A stretch of DNA of 64,000 bases, taken from the NCBI RefSeq assembly GCF_026968045.1, contig NZ_JAPVBQ010000002.1, positions 856,933 to 920,932 on the forward strand, given 5' to 3'. The first letter of the stretch is position 1, and every line of letters begins with the position of its first letter. Below, one piece after another: positions 1 through 8,825 of this stretch. Source of the DNA: Modestobacter sp. VKM Ac-2977. Its GTDB lineage: Bacteria > Actinomycetota > Actinomycetes > Mycobacteriales > Geodermatophilaceae. The notes under the pieces are model-generated. The model did not search any database, was not told the origin of the DNA, and saw only the letters and a list, made by a program, of their open reading frames with translations. Made by a program: the position numbers and the translations under genes.

Positions 1-312
1 GTCCGCGGCGCCCAGGCCGGTCTGCGGTCGAGCGTCGGAGGAGTTCTCGACCTTGACGGCCAGTGCGGGGTGCGGGTCGACCGGGCCGCTCTCCAGCCCG
101 GTGAGCGGCCAGAGCACCGGCGGGGGCGGAGGCGGCGGTGGGGGCGGGGTCGTCGCGGGGGTGCTCTGCGCCACGGGCGTCGTCCCCGCTGAGCTGCCAC
201 ACGCCACCACCCCGGTCAGGGCCACCCCCACCAGCAGCGCGGCGGCGAGCGAACGCCGGGGGCGGTGACCGACCGCCGGACCGGCGTCGGCGGAGGAACG
301 GGAACGGGTCAC
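1..312 (-). CDS. DUF3048 domain lipoprotein, N-terminal part (runs off the left edge)
   Basis: Reading the minus strand from GTG at 312 gives 104 open codons that leave the window at base 1. A basic N-terminus is followed by a hydrophobic stretch ending VVACGSS, a lipobox, so the protein is probably a membrane-anchored lipoprotein. A Thr/Pro-rich linker with a run of about ten prolines follows, then PLTGL and LAVKVENSSDARPQTGL, the opening signature of the DUF3048 (YerB-like) family. A GAGGAG ribosome site lies about 8 bases upstream of the GTG. The family's function is unknown. Only the signal, linker and first part of the domain are present, so nothing can be said of catalytic residues or gene integrity. 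Confidence 0.8.
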   Translation of the reverse strand, partial: MTRSRSSADAGPAVGHRPRRSLAAALLVGVALTGVVACGSSAGTTPVAQSTPATTPPPPPPPPPPVLWPLTGLESGPVDPHPALAVKVENSSDARPQTGLGAAD

Positions 313-651
313 GGCGGGCGCTCCTCGGTCAGCGGGTGTCGGGGCCGCCCGGCGGGCGGCCGGACCACCGTAGGTCGGCGAGGGCCCGTGGTCGGGCTGC
401 CGCACCGCGGACACCCCCGCTACCGCTCGATCGGTGTGTCGTCACGCGGCGTGTCCGTCCGACCCGGTGCGGTTCGTCCGCGAAGACCCGCCGTCGCCAC
501 CAGCGCGTTCGCTCCGGGCGGGGCACCGACATGCGGAACCGGCCGGGACCGGGACCCTCGGCCGGCTCTCGACGGGGACCCCCGGCCGTGCCTAGGTTGC
601 CGTCACCGGCCGCCGCACGGGAACGGCGGCCGCTCCCCCGAGAGGACGTCG
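313..651. other. Intergenic region between divergent DUF3048 and M28 peptidase genes
   Basis: These 339 bases separate divergent genes and should hold both promoters. Open frames crossing it (for example an in-frame extension of the peptidase to 265) have arginine/proline-rich composition typical of GC-rich non-coding DNA and lack ribosome sites. No convincing operator, RNA structure or small gene was found. Confidence 0.5.
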
Positions 652-2184
652 ATGTCGCTCCGCACCCGCCGATCAGCGCTCACCCTGACCACCGCAGCGG
701 CCACCTTCGCCGGCTCGGTGCTCATCGCTGCACCGGCCAGCGCCGGGGGCAACCCCCACCCCCACGGCTTCGCCCAGCGGGTGTCGACCGAGGAGGTCGC
801 CGCGCACCTCGCCGCGTTCCAGGAGATCGCCGACGCGAACGGCGGGAACCGGGCCAGTGGCACCCCCGGGTACGACGCCTCGGCCGACTACGTGCAGGGG
901 CTGCTGGAGGAAGCGGGCTACCAGGTCGAGCGGCAGTACTTCGACTTCGTCGCCTCGTCCACGACCGCTCAGGAACTGACCGTTGCCGGTGCGCCGGTCG
1001 ACGTCGTCGCGATGGAGTACTCGCCGTCGGGCGAGGTCACCGCACCGCTCTCGGCGCTGGCCCGCGACGACGCGACGCCGGGCTGCGAGGCTGCCGACTA
1101 CCCGGAGACGGTGGCCAGCACCGTCGTCCTCGTCTCCCGCGGCGCCTGCTCCTTCACGGTCAAGCAGCAGCTGGCCACCACGGCCGGCGCAGTGGGCGTC
1201 CTGGTCTACAACAACGTCCCCGACGAGCCGCTGAACGGCACCCTGGGCGAGGCCGTCCCCGGCGCCCCGGCCGGCGGGCTCACCCAGGCGGCCGGACAGG
1301 CACTGCTCGGCCAGGTGGGGCAGCAGGCCACCCTCGACATCCAGGTCGAGGTCACCGAGACCACCACCTCCAACGTCATCGCCCAGACCCCCTACGGCGA
1401 CACCGACCAGGTGATCATGCTCGGCGCACACCTGGACTCGGTCGCCGATGGCCCGGGGATCAACGACAACGCCACCGGTTCTGCCGGCATCCTGCAGACG
1501 GCGCTCGAGCTCGCCGAGATCAAGCCGACGACCAACGCCGTGCGGTTCGCGTGGTGGGGTGCCGAGGAGTCCGGGCTGGTCGGCTCCTGGGAGTACGTGG
1601 AGTCGTTGACCGAGGCCGAGCGCGCCCAGATCGCCGGCTACCTGAACTTCGACATGATCGGGTCGCCGAATCACATCATCGGGGTCTACGACGCCGACCA
1701 GTCGACGTACACCGCACCGGTCGCGGTGCCGGAGGGATCGGCGTCGCTGGAGCAGGTGTTCACCGGCTACTTCGACCGCACCCGCCAGCCGTGGGTCGAC
1801 ACCGAGTTCTCCGGGCGGTCGGACTACCAGGGCTTCATCGAGTACGGCATCCCCGCCACCGGGCTGTTCACCGGCGCGGACGACATCAAGACCGCGGAGG
1901 AGGTCGCGCTCTTCGGCGGCACCGCCGGGATCCCGCACGACCCGAACTACCACTCCCCCGCCGACGACCTCAGCAACGTCGACCTGGCCGCACTGGGGAT
2001 CAACAGCCAGGCGATCGCCTTCGCCACGCTCTCGCTCGCCCAGGACCCGACGCCGCTCGACCTGACCGACAACCACCCGGGCAAGGGGAAGGGCAAGGAC
2101 AAGGGGAAGGGCAAGGACAAGGGGAAGGGCCACGACCGCGGGCACGGGGGCGGGGACGACCGGGGCCACGGCGTCGCTGCCTGA
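652..2184 (+). CDS. Secreted M28-family metallopeptidase with PA domain
   Basis: Predicted 510-residue exported zinc aminopeptidase of the aminopeptidase Y/S type. Residues 1-31 form a signal peptide ending ASA. A protease-associated (PA) domain occupies roughly residues 120-230. The M28 catalytic domain follows, with zinc ligands visible in AHLDSV (His260), GINDNATGS, WWGAEESG, LNFDMIG and the late HDPNYHSPADD. It should release N-terminal residues from peptides outside the cell. The start at 652 is chosen because the signal peptide begins there and GAGAGGAC precedes it; upstream in-frame codons lack signal-like sequence. The C-terminus is an unusual Lys/Gly/Asp tail encoded by three copies of an 18-bp repeat. 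A perfect hairpin terminates the unit, so it appears monocistronic. Peptide release would fit the peptide transporter encoded downstream, but that link is inference. Confidence 0.9.
   Translation: MSLRTRRSALTLTTAAATFAGSVLIAAPASAGGNPHPHGFAQRVSTEEVAAHLAAFQEIADANGGNRASGTPGYDASADYVQGLLEEAGYQVERQYFDFVASSTTAQELTVAGAPVDVVAMEYSPSGEVTAPLSALARDDATPGCEAADYPETVASTVVLVSRGACSFTVKQQLATTAGAVGVLVYNNVPDEPLNGTLGEAVPGAPAGGLTQAAGQALLGQVGQQATLDIQVEVTETTTSNVIAQTPYGDTDQVIMLGAHLDSVADGPGINDNATGSAGILQTALELAEIKPTTNAVRFAWWGAEESGLVGSWEYVESLTEAERAQIAGYLNFDMIGSPNHIIGVYDADQSTYTAPVAVPEGSASLEQVFTGYFDRTRQPWVDTEFSGRSDYQGFIEYGIPATGLFTGADDIKTAEEVALFGGTAGIPHDPNYHSPADDLSNVDLAALGINSQAIAFATLSLAQDPTPLDLTDNHPGKGKGKDKGKGKDKGKGHDRGHGGGDDRGHGVAA
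2083..2136 (+). repeat. Tandem 18-bp repeat (3 units) coding the peptidase tail
   Basis: Unit AAGGGGAAGGGCAAGGAC occupies 2083-2100 and 2101-2118, with a diverged third unit at 2119-2136. It encodes KGKGKD repeats at the end of the M28 peptidase. The basic tail could bind polyanions or the wall, but its length is probably slippage-prone. Confidence 0.85.
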
Positions 2185-2203
2185 TCCCTCCCGCGCCATC
2201 CAC

Positions 2204-2233
2204 GGGGCCGGACACCCACTGGTGTCCGGCCCC
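2204..2233 (+). terminator. Perfect 13-bp hairpin after the M28 peptidase
   Basis: GGGGCCGGACACC at 2204-2216 pairs with its exact complement at 2221-2233 around loop CACT, 20 bases after the stop codon. No U-tract follows, as is common in actinobacteria. Confidence 0.75.
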
Positions 2234-2321
2234 GCTGTCGTGTCCGGCCCGGTCGTGACCGGGGGCCGGGTGGCATAGCGTGCGGGAGCCGTCGTCCCGG
2301 ACGGCCGGAGGAGGGCACCGC

Positions 2322-3272
2322 ATGACGATCACCCGGTCCGACGTCCGGCAGGCGGCCGCCCGGATCGCACCGTTCGTCCGCCGGACACCGGTCGTCGTGC
2401 TGGCCGGCTCCGGTCTGGGGCTGCCACACGACGTCGTCGTCAAGCTCGAGCAGCTCCAGCACTCCGGGTCGTTCAAGGCGCGCGGGGCGTTCAACACCCT
2501 GCTGTCCGCCGACGTCCCGGCGACGGGGGTCATCGCCGCCTCCGGCGGCAACCACGGCGCCGCCGTCGCGTACGCCGCCCAGCGGCTCGGGCACCGAGCG
2601 ACGATCTTCGTCCCCGCCGCCGCACCGGCGGCCAAGCTGGAGCGGATCCGGCGTTACGGCGCCGACGTGGTGGCCGTCGGCCGGGACTACGCCGAGGCGC
2701 ACCGGGCCAGCGTCGAGGAGGAGGGCCGCACCGGCGCCCTGCGGGTGCACGCCTACGACCAGCCCGAGGTGGTCGCCGGGCAGGGCACCGTCGCCCACGA
2801 GCTGAGCGAGCAGGCGCCCGACCTGGACACGGTGCTCATCGCCGTCGGCGGCGGTGGGCTGATCGCCGGCTGCGCCAGCTGGTACACCGACAGCCTGCGG
2901 GTGGTCGGGGTCGAGCCGGAGCGGGCGCCGACGCTGCACGCCGCCCGGGCGGCCGGGCACCCGGTGGACGTCGAGGTGGGTGGGCGGGCCGCCGACGCGC
3001 TGGGCGCCCGCCGGCTGGGCAGCATCGCCGCCGAGGTCGCCGACCGGTACGTCGACGACGCCGTGCTGGTGCCCGACGACGCGATCCGGGAGGCGCAGCG
3101 GCTGCTCTGGGAGGAGCTGCGGGTGCTCGCCGAACCCGGCGGGGCCACCGCGCTGGCCGCCCTGCTGTCCGGCGCACACGCCGCCGCCGCCGGGGACCGG
3201 GTGGGCGTCGTGGTGTGCGGGGCGAACCTCGATCCGGCGTCCTGGTCGGTGCTGCCCGAGACGGGGGTCTGA
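2322..3272 (+). CDS. PLP-dependent threonine/serine dehydratase-like enzyme
   Basis: 316 residues, fold-type II PLP enzyme of the threonine dehydratase/serine racemase class. The PLP lysine lies in SGSFKARGAF, the phosphate-binding loop in SGGNHGAAVAY, and the glycine loop is GGGGLIAG. No C-terminal ACT domain is present, so it is a catabolic or specialised type rather than feedback-inhibited IlvA. The ATG at 2322 is preceded by GGAGGAGG at good spacing. It is the first gene of a tight three-gene operon with an amidohydrolase (1-base gap) and an M20 amidase. The expected chemistry is elimination of water or ammonia from a hydroxy- or diamino-acid; the substrate cannot be read. A second dehydratase from a different subgroup lies in the facing operon (6982-7953). 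Confidence 0.88.
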   Translation: MTITRSDVRQAAARIAPFVRRTPVVVLAGSGLGLPHDVVVKLEQLQHSGSFKARGAFNTLLSADVPATGVIAASGGNHGAAVAYAAQRLGHRATIFVPAAAPAAKLERIRRYGADVVAVGRDYAEAHRASVEEEGRTGALRVHAYDQPEVVAGQGTVAHELSEQAPDLDTVLIAVGGGGLIAGCASWYTDSLRVVGVEPERAPTLHAARAAGHPVDVEVGGRAADALGARRLGSIAAEVADRYVDDAVLVPDDAIREAQRLLWEELRVLAEPGGATALAALLSGAHAAAAGDRVGVVVCGANLDPASWSVLPETGV

Positions 3273-3273
3273 C

Positions 3274-4467
3274 GTGCCGGTGCTGCTGCGCGGCCGGGTG
3301 CTGCCGGTCCTGGCCGACCCGATCCCGCGCGGCGCCGTCGTCATCGAGGGCGGCGTGATCACCTACGTCGGCCCCGCGGCCCGGGCCCCGCACCTGACCG
3401 GGGAGGTGACCGAGGTCGACGCCGGCGACGGCGCGGTGGTGCCGGGGCTGGTCGACGCCCACGTGCACCTGGTCGCCGACGGCGCCGCCGACTTCGCCGG
3501 CTCGGTGCTGCGGTCGGGCACCGAGCAGCTGGCCGCCACCGCTGCGGCCAACGCCCGGCGCACCCTCGCCGCCGGCACGGTCGCGGTGCGCGACCTCGGC
3601 GCGCCCGACGGGATCGCCGTCGCCCTCGGGCAGCAGATCGCCGCGGGCCGGGCGCCCGGCCCGGAGGTCACCGCGGCCGGCCGGGCGCTGACCGCTCCCG
3701 GCGGCCACATCCCCTACCTCGGCGTCGAGGTGCGTGGCGCCGGGGAGATGGCCGACGCCGCCCGCGTGGAGCTGTCCGCCGGCGCCGGCGGCATCAAGCT
3801 GGTCGCCACCGGCGGGGTGCTCACCCCGGGCGCCGCCCTCGGCAACGCCCCCTTCGCCGAGGCCGAGTTGGCCGCGGCGGCCGCGGTCGCCCGCGACCAG
3901 GGCCGGTGGGTCGCCGCCCATGCCATCGGGCACGAGGGCACCAGGCGGGCGCTGCGCGCCGGGGCGACCAGCGTCGAGCACGGCTACCTCCTCGACGACG
4001 AGACGGTCGAGCTGATGGCCACGACCGGGGCGGTGCTGGTGACCACCCAGGTCGCAGTGGCCCGCATGCTGCGCAACCGGCACCTGGTCGACCCGGCCGT
4101 GGTCGCCCGGGCCGAGGAGGTGCAGGAGGTCGCCATCACCTCGCTGCGGCGCGCGGCGCGGGCCGGCATCCCGATCGCCGGGGCCACCGACGCCGGCACC
4201 CCGTTCAACCCGCACGGCGGGGTGGCCGAGGAGGCGGCGCTGCTGGTCGCCGACATCGGGCTGACGACGGCGCAGGCGCTGCGGGCGGTCACCGCCACCG
4301 CCGCCCGCTGCCTGCTGCGGCCGGACCTGGGGCACCTGTCGGTCGGCGCCCCCGGACACGTCGTGGTCACCGGCGCCGATCCGCTGGACGACGTGACCGC
4401 CCTGACCGACGTCCGCGCCGTCGTCCTCGCCGGCCGGCTGGTCGACACCCCCGGGGGGACGACATGA
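3274..4467 (+). CDS. Amidohydrolase-superfamily metal-dependent hydrolase
   Basis: 397 residues. The metal site is visible as HVHL in GLVDAHVHLVADGA, the lysine in GGIKLVATGGVLTPG (carbamylated metal bridge in this subgroup), HAIGHEG, EHGYLLDD and the aspartate of GATDAGTPFNPHGG. This matches the imidazolonepropionase/prolidase-like subgroup that hydrolyses cyclic amides or N-acyl and dipeptide bonds. GTG at 3274 follows the dehydratase stop with one base between and overlaps the next gene by ATGA, so the three are probably translationally coupled. A paralogue with the same motifs lies at 5726-6967. Substrate is unknown; linkage to a peptide importer suggests a modified dipeptide or lactam. 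Confidence 0.85.
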   Translation: MPVLLRGRVLPVLADPIPRGAVVIEGGVITYVGPAARAPHLTGEVTEVDAGDGAVVPGLVDAHVHLVADGAADFAGSVLRSGTEQLAATAAANARRTLAAGTVAVRDLGAPDGIAVALGQQIAAGRAPGPEVTAAGRALTAPGGHIPYLGVEVRGAGEMADAARVELSAGAGGIKLVATGGVLTPGAALGNAPFAEAELAAAAAVARDQGRWVAAHAIGHEGTRRALRAGATSVEHGYLLDDETVELMATTGAVLVTTQVAVARMLRNRHLVDPAVVARAEEVQEVAITSLRRAARAGIPIAGATDAGTPFNPHGGVAEEAALLVADIGLTTAQALRAVTATAARCLLRPDLGHLSVGAPGHVVVTGADPLDDVTALTDVRAVVLAGRLVDTPGGTT

Positions 4468-5690
4468 CCGCAGTGCACGTCGACGCGCAGCTGCTCGGCA
4501 CCTACGTCGAGGAGCTGGGTGCCCTCGGCGAGACCCCCGACGGCATGTACCGCTTCATGTACGACGAGGCCTGGCAGCAGGCGCGGGACGCCCTGCTGCG
4601 ATGGATCGACGACGCCGGCCTGGAGGGCCGGGTCGACGCGGTCGGGAACGTGTTCGGGCGGCTGCCGGGCTCCGGCGAGGGCGTCGTCCTCACCGGCTCG
4701 CACGTCGACACCGTCCCCTCCGGCGGGAAGTACGACGGCGCGCTCGGCGTGGTCGGCGGGCTGGCGGCGCTGGCCGCGCTGCGTGCCCAGCACGGCACCC
4801 CGGTGCGCACGCTGGAGGTGGTCGCCCTGTGCGAGGAGGAGAGCAGCCGCTTCCCGGCCAACTTCTTCGGCACCCGCGGGATGCTGGGCCTGGTCGCCCC
4901 GGACGAGCCGGACCGGCTCCGCGACCGGGACGGCGTGCTGCTCGCCGACGCCATGCGGCAGGCGGGCCTGGACCCGACGGCGGTGGCGAGCGCGGAGCGG
5001 CACGACCTCCGCGCCTTCCTGGAGCTGCACATCGAGCAGGGCCGGGTGCTGGCCGACGAGGGCGTCGACGTGGGCCTGGTGGAGGTCATCCCGGGCATCG
5101 CCTGGGAGACGGTCACCGTGCGCGGCCGGCAGGACCACGCCGGCGCCACCCCGATGGACCTGCGCCGGGACGCCCTCCAGGCCGCGGCGCAGATGGCCCG
5201 GGAGATCACCACAGCGGTCGAGCAGGAGGGCCGGCCGGCCGTGGTCACCACCGGGCGCTGGACCGTCGAACCGGGTCAGCCGAGCATCGTGCCGGGGTTG
5301 GCGCGGTTCTCCGTGGACCTCCGCCACCCCGACCTCGGGGTCCGGGACCGGCTGCTGGACACGGTGCACCGGATCTGCACGGCCGTGGCCGAGCGGCACG
5401 GGGTCGAGGTGGACGTCGTCCGGGACAAGGACGAGGAGCCGGCGACGATGGACGCCGACCTGCTGGAGGTGCTCCGCGGCTCCGCCGAGGAGTGTGGTGC
5501 CAGCTGGCGGCGGATGCCCAGCGGCGCCGGTCACGACAGCCAGCTGATGGCCTCCCGGGTGCCGACGGCGATGGTCTTCGTGCCCAGCGTCGAGGGCCGC
5601 TCGCACACCCCGGCCGAGTACACCTCACCGGAGGACTGCGCCCGCGGCGCCTCCGTCCTGGCCACCGCCCTCCACCACCTCGCCTACTGA
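4464..5690 (+). CDS. M20-family carbamoylase / allantoate-amidohydrolase-like zinc hydrolase
   Basis: 408 residues, starting at the ATG of an ATGA overlap with the upstream amidohydrolase. Signatures of the hydantoinase/carbamoylase subgroup are clear: GSHVDTVPSGGKYDGALGV (metal-binding His and Asp), EEESSRF, an ELHIEQGRVL stretch around the lid domain, RQDHAGATPM and a final GAGHDSQ. Relatives hydrolyse N-carbamoyl-amino acids, allantoate or ureidoglycolate using two Zn or Mn ions. With an amidohydrolase that could open a ring and a dehydratase, the operon could convert a cyclic or carbamoylated amino acid to a free keto acid; this chain is inference. No purine or hydantoin genes are nearby to settle the substrate. 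Confidence 0.85.
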   Translation: MTAVHVDAQLLGTYVEELGALGETPDGMYRFMYDEAWQQARDALLRWIDDAGLEGRVDAVGNVFGRLPGSGEGVVLTGSHVDTVPSGGKYDGALGVVGGLAALAALRAQHGTPVRTLEVVALCEEESSRFPANFFGTRGMLGLVAPDEPDRLRDRDGVLLADAMRQAGLDPTAVASAERHDLRAFLELHIEQGRVLADEGVDVGLVEVIPGIAWETVTVRGRQDHAGATPMDLRRDALQAAAQMAREITTAVEQEGRPAVVTTGRWTVEPGQPSIVPGLARFSVDLRHPDLGVRDRLLDTVHRICTAVAERHGVEVDVVRDKDEEPATMDADLLEVLRGSAEECGASWRRMPSGAGHDSQLMASRVPTAMVFVPSVEGRSHTPAEYTSPEDCARGASVLATALHHLAY

Positions 5691-5692
5691 CG

Positions 5693-5734
5693 CCCCGGGT
5701 GGGGCCAAAATCGCGACTTTGGCCCCTACCGGGG
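5693..5734. terminator. Bidirectional terminator, variant of the recurrent gene-end palindrome
   Basis: Lies between convergent genes ending at 5690 and 5726. A 9-bp inner stem (GGGGCCAAA 5701-5709 with 5718-5726) flanks the core TCGCGA, and CCCCGG/CCGGGG extends it outward across a 2x2 internal loop. The core and flanks match the palindromes at 34425 and 37434 with compensating changes. Confidence 0.75.
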
Positions 5735-6967
5735 TCGGGCGGTGGGGACGGCGGGGCCGGTGTCGGGGAGCTCGTCGCGGTGGACGACGCCGTCCTTGAC
5801 CACCAGGACCACCCGGCCGGTCGCGGTGATGTCGGCGACCGGGTCACCGTCGACCACGACCAGGTCGGCGAGCTTGCCGACCTCGAGGGTGCCGAGCTCG
5901 TGCGCCAGCCCGAGGTTCTCCGCGGCCCCGCGGGTGGCGGCGATGAGCGTCTGCATCGGCGTCAGGCCGTGCTGCACCATCAGCGCGAGCTCGCGGGAGA
6001 GGTCGCCGTGCGGGTTGAACGGCGTGCCGGCGTCCGTGCCGGCGGCGATCTTCATCCCGGAGGCGACCGCGGCCGCGAAGCTCTCCCGCTGCTTGGCCGC
6101 CTCCCGCTCGGCCTTGTCCACCACCCACTCCGGGATGCCGGCGGCCATGCCGTTCCGGATGATCCCGTCGACGGCGAGGATCGTCGGCACCAGGAACGTG
6201 CCCTGGGCGACGGCGATGTCCAGCAGCTCGTCGTCGAGGTAGAAGCCGTGCTCGATGGAGTCGATGCCGGAGATCAGCGCGTTGTGGATGCCGGACCGGC
6301 CGATGGCGTGGGTGGTCACCCGGCGGCCGGAGTTGTGCGCCTCCTGGGCGACGACCGCGAGCTCCTCGGGCAGCAGCGCGGTCTGGGTCGGTGAGACGCC
6401 GGGGGTCAGCACGCCTCCGGTGGCCATCACCTTGATCACCGCGGCGCCGGCCTTGATCTCCGCGCGGGTGGCCTTGCGCACCTCGTCGGGGCCGTCGGCC
6501 TCGCGGCCGATGAAGTGCCCGTGCCCGCCGGTCATGGTGATCACCCGGCCGGCCGCCTGCACCCGCGGCCCGGGCACCAGGCCGCGGTCGATCGCCTTGG
6601 CCAGCTCGACCACCACGTCGTCGGCGGCGCCGCAGTCGCGCACGGTGGTGACGCCGGACATCAGCGTCTCCACCGCGCCGGCGGCCGCCCGGAGGGTGGC
6701 CAGCGGCACCGTGTCACCGGCGGTCTGCGCCATCAGGTCCGGGGCGCCGTCGGCGGTCAGGTGCACGTGGCAGTTGATCAGCCCGGGCAGCACGGTGCGG
6801 CCGCCGCCGTCGACGACGTTCTCCGGGGCGGTGCTCGGTGCGTCGGCGACCGGGCCGATCCAGACGATCCGGCGGCCCTCGACCACCAGCGCCTGCCCGG
6901 GGACGGGTGCGGAGCCGGTGCCGTCGACGACGGTGACGTTGCGGAGCAGGAAGCTGGCGGGGGTCAT
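5726..6967 (-). CDS. Amidohydrolase-superfamily metal-dependent hydrolase (second copy)
   Basis: 413 residues from ATG at 6967. Same subgroup as 3274-4467: HVHL in GLINCHVHLTADGAPD, AVIKVMATGGVLTPGV for the carbamylated lysine, THAIGRSG, EHGFYLDDELLD and AAGTDAGTPFNPHG. It is the last gene of the minus-strand transporter operon, 15 bases after the second dehydratase. Its stop sits inside the bidirectional hairpin at 5693-5734. Placement behind a complete peptide-type importer suggests it acts on an imported substrate, probably an amide or lactam bond. The two copies are clearly diverged paralogues, not a recent duplication, so they may act on related but different compounds. Confidence 0.87.
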   Translation of the reverse strand: MTPASFLLRNVTVVDGTGSAPVPGQALVVEGRRIVWIGPVADAPSTAPENVVDGGGRTVLPGLINCHVHLTADGAPDLMAQTAGDTVPLATLRAAAGAVETLMSGVTTVRDCGAADDVVVELAKAIDRGLVPGPRVQAAGRVITMTGGHGHFIGREADGPDEVRKATRAEIKAGAAVIKVMATGGVLTPGVSPTQTALLPEELAVVAQEAHNSGRRVTTHAIGRSGIHNALISGIDSIEHGFYLDDELLDIAVAQGTFLVPTILAVDGIIRNGMAAGIPEWVVDKAEREAAKQRESFAAAVASGMKIAAGTDAGTPFNPHGDLSRELALMVQHGLTPMQTLIAATRGAAENLGLAHELGTLEVGKLADLVVVDGDPVADITATGRVVLVVKDGVVHRDELPDTGPAVPTARPR

Positions 6968-6981
6968 GCGGTGCCTTCCGG

Positions 6982-7953
6982 TCAGGTGGTCAGGCGGCCG
7001 AACAGGGTCAGGTCGACGTTGCCGCCGCTGGCGATCGAGACGACCCGGGCGCCCGGGGGCAGGTCGAGGACGCCGGTCATCAGCGCTGCCAGCGGGGCGG
7101 CGGCCGAGGGCTCCAGCAGCAGCTTGGTGCGGGAGACCGCCAGCGGCAGTGCCCGCAGGATGTCCTCGTCGCTGACCGTCACCACCTGCTCGACGAAGGC
7201 CTGCACGTGGTCGACGGTGACCTGCCCGCTCATCGGCGCAGCCAGGCCGTCGGCGACGCTGCGGGCGGTGGGGAGCCGCACCGGCCCCCCGGCGGCCAGG
7301 CTGCGGGTCATCACGTCGGCGGCCTCCGGCTCCACGCCGATCACCCGGACCCCCGGCGCCAACCGGGCCAGCGCCGCGGCGACCCCGGAGATCAGCCCAC
7401 CCCCGCCGACCGGCACCAGCACCACCTCGGCGTCGGGCACGTCCTCGGCGATCTCCAGGCCGACGGTGCCGGTGCCGGCGACGACCGCGGGGTCGTCGAA
7501 CGGGTGCACCGGCACCCGGCCGGTCTCGGCGACGGTGGCGGCGTAGGTCTCCAGCAGGTCGCCGTCGGTGAGGACGACGTCGGCCCCGTACCCGCGGCAG
7601 GCGGCGATCTTCGCCGGCACCGCGGTCGCCGGCATGACCACCGTGCCGGGCACGCCGACGCTGGCGGCCGCGTAGGCGACCGCGGCCCCGGCGTTGCCCG
7701 CGGACAGCGTGATCACCCCGCGGGCGCGCTCGTCGGGCGGCAGCGACAGCACCTTGTTCAGCGCCCCGCGGGCCTTGAAGCTGCCGGTCCGCTGGAACAC
7801 CTCGGCCTTGAGGTCCAGCCGCACCCCCCACAGCTCCCCGAGGCTGGTGGAGCGGAGCACCGGGGTGCGGTGCACCCGGCCGGTGAGCCGGGTCGCCGCC
7901 GCCCGGACGTCGTCCAGGGTGACCAGCGGAGCCGCGTGCAGGTCGGCGGTCAC
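6982..7953 (-). CDS. PLP-dependent threonine/serine dehydratase-like enzyme (second copy)
   Basis: 323 residues, fold-type II PLP enzyme with TGSFKARGALN (PLP lysine), SAGNAGAAVAYAA (Asn and Ala replace the usual Asn-His-Gly of this loop) and GGGGLISGV. GTG at 7953 overlaps the upstream permease stop as GTGA. No ACT domain. It resembles catabolic dehydratases and hydroxyectoine-utilisation EutB-like enzymes, but the rest of the ectoine pathway (M24 hydrolase, cyclodeaminase) is absent here. The His-to-Ala change in the phosphate-loop motif, compared with SGGNHGAA in the first copy, marks another subgroup and possibly another substrate. Confidence 0.85.
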   Translation of the reverse strand: MTADLHAAPLVTLDDVRAAATRLTGRVHRTPVLRSTSLGELWGVRLDLKAEVFQRTGSFKARGALNKVLSLPPDERARGVITLSAGNAGAAVAYAAASVGVPGTVVMPATAVPAKIAACRGYGADVVLTDGDLLETYAATVAETGRVPVHPFDDPAVVAGTGTVGLEIAEDVPDAEVVLVPVGGGGLISGVAAALARLAPGVRVIGVEPEAADVMTRSLAAGGPVRLPTARSVADGLAAPMSGQVTVDHVQAFVEQVVTVSDEDILRALPLAVSRTKLLLEPSAAAPLAALMTGVLDLPPGARVVSIASGGNVDLTLFGRLTT

Positions 7954-8795
7954 CCGGCCGGCCCGTCGACGGTCCGCATCCGCGGGTCCAGGGCGTCACG
8001 CAGGCCGTCGCCGAGCAGGTTGAAGGCGAGGATGGCCAGGAAGATCGCGATCCCGGGGAACGTGGTGAGGTGCGGGGCGCTGAAGATGAACTGCCGCCCC
8101 TCCCCCAGCATCGTGCCCCACTCGGCGGTGGGTGACTGCACGCCCAGCCCGAGGAAGCCCAGGCCGGCGGCGAGCAGGATGCTCACCCCGATGCTGAGCG
8201 TGCCGTGCACCAGCACCGGGGTCAGCGAGTTGCGGAACACGTGCCGGGTGATGATCCGCAGGTTGCTGGCGCCCAGCGCCCGCGCCGCCTCGACGTAGGG
8301 CTCCTCGCGCAGGCTGAGCACCGAGGAGCGCACCAGCCGGATGATCACCGGGATCACGCTGATCCCGACCGCGATGATCACGTTCTGCAGGCTGACGCCC
8401 AGGACGGCGACCAGCGTGAGGGCCAGCAGGATGGAGGTGAAGGCGAACATCATGTCGGCGAACCGGGAGATCGCCAGGTCGGCCCAGCCGCCGTAGTAGC
8501 CGGCGATCATCCCCAGCGGGACGCCGATGACCAGGCCGATCGAGACGGCCAGGACGCCGATCAGCAGCGAGATCCGGGCGCCGTACATCAGCCGGGTGGC
8601 GATGTCCCGGCCCAGCTGGTCGGTGCCCAGCCAGTGTTCGGCCGACGGCCCCTCGATCGCCTCCGCGAGGTTCTGGGCGTTCGGGTCGTACGGCGAGATC
8701 AGCGGGGCGAAGATCGCCAGCACGACGAACGTGACGATGATGCCCAGCCCGATCATCGCCGGCGTGTGGTGCCGGAACCGGCCCCATGCCCTCAT
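7950..8795 (-). CDS. Oligopeptide-type ABC transporter permease (DppC/OppC family)
   Basis: 281 residues, integral membrane. An N-terminal OppC-type segment (first helix near residues 15-38) is followed by the binding-protein-dependent permease domain with about five further helices. The cytoplasmic EAA loop reads EAARALGASNLRIITRH, the contact for the ATPases. Start ATG at 8795, 30 bases after the DppB-like stop. It pairs with the permease at 8826-9752 and ATPases at 11531 and 12604 to import short peptides or similar solutes. The family also covers nickel and sugar carriers, but flanking hydrolases favour peptides. Confidence 0.92.
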   Translation of the reverse strand: MRAWGRFRHHTPAMIGLGIIVTFVVLAIFAPLISPYDPNAQNLAEAIEGPSAEHWLGTDQLGRDIATRLMYGARISLLIGVLAVSIGLVIGVPLGMIAGYYGGWADLAISRFADMMFAFTSILLALTLVAVLGVSLQNVIIAVGISVIPVIIRLVRSSVLSLREEPYVEAARALGASNLRIITRHVFRNSLTPVLVHGTLSIGVSILLAAGLGFLGLGVQSPTAEWGTMLGEGRQFIFSAPHLTTFPGIAIFLAILAFNLLGDGLRDALDPRMRTVDGPAG

Positions 8796-8825
8796 GACGC
8801 GGCCCTCATGCCGTGGCTCCCATCG

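Noticed and set aside
138-2258. Long plus-strand and minus-strand frames over the M28 peptidase
   Set aside because: Arg/Pro-rich shadows; the frame starting at 652 has a signal peptide and all M28 zinc motifs.
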